From contig DGRR01000114.1 in assembly GCA_002389995.1 (NCBI GenBank), positions 1 to 6,149 of the forward strand: a stretch of DNA of 6,149 bases, written 5' to 3'. The position numbers and the translations under genes are program-made. The first letter of the stretch is position 1. Each line of letters begins with the position of its first letter. The stretch is from Ruminococcus sp. UBA4383. Lineage in GTDB: Bacteria > Bacillota > Clostridia > Oscillospirales > Ruminococcaceae. The notes below the pieces were generated by a model. That model had not been told where the DNA came from. It saw only the letters and a list, made by a program, of their open reading frames with translations, and searched no databases. Of the stretch, positions 6,092-6,149 are shown one piece after another.

Positions 6092-6149
6092 AAAACAGTG
6101 AATATATTTCAAGTTAAAAGATAAATATTTTTCTGATAATCAACGGTTT

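Larger units (their letters stand above)
5984..6149. other. Upstream intergenic region
   Basis: This very AT-rich stretch holds the promoter and the palindrome. I see no open frame, RNA gene or terminator for an upstream gene in it. Confidence 0.7.

Overview
The window is AT-rich. It carries seven genes, all on the minus strand, packed into what looks like one transcription unit reading from about 6010 down to position 1. Strong GGAGG-type ribosome binding sites, short intergenic gaps, a sigma-A-like promoter and lysine/glutamate-rich proteins suggest a low-GC Gram-positive, probably an anaerobic gut or rumen Clostridia relative such as Ruminococcus. The organism is inferred; nothing here fixes the genus. 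No RNA gene, insertion sequence or CRISPR array is visible.

Layout in transcription order: a leader (5984-6149) with a good extended -10 promoter and an upstream 15-bp palindrome; a 195-aa two-helix coiled-coil protein ending in a Cys-x-x-Cys acidic tail (5983-5396); a 637-aa protein built like a polymorphic toxin or type VII secretion effector, with a helical N-terminus, a hydrophobic hairpin and a C-terminal region holding an HNH-nuclease-like motif (5378-3465); a 494-aa TPR protein starting at TTG (3447-1963); three small helical proteins of 116, 119 and 139 aa with WXG100-like size and turn motifs (1966-1616, 1612-1253, 1228-809); a 92-bp gap with an 11-bp hairpin; and a cationic repeat protein that runs off the left edge (716-1), containing near-identical 147-bp in-frame tandem repeats.

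Taken together this looks like an accessory module of a type VII (ESX/WXG100) secretion system: a large effector, a coiled-coil partner encoded just before it, several WXG100-like partners after it, and a TPR protein that could act as adaptor or chaperone. No core secretion ATPase (EssC/EccC) and no recognisable immunity gene lies in the window. The most notable points are the degenerate HNH-like signature in the effector, the run of three variant WXG100-like genes, and the recently expanded repeat gene.
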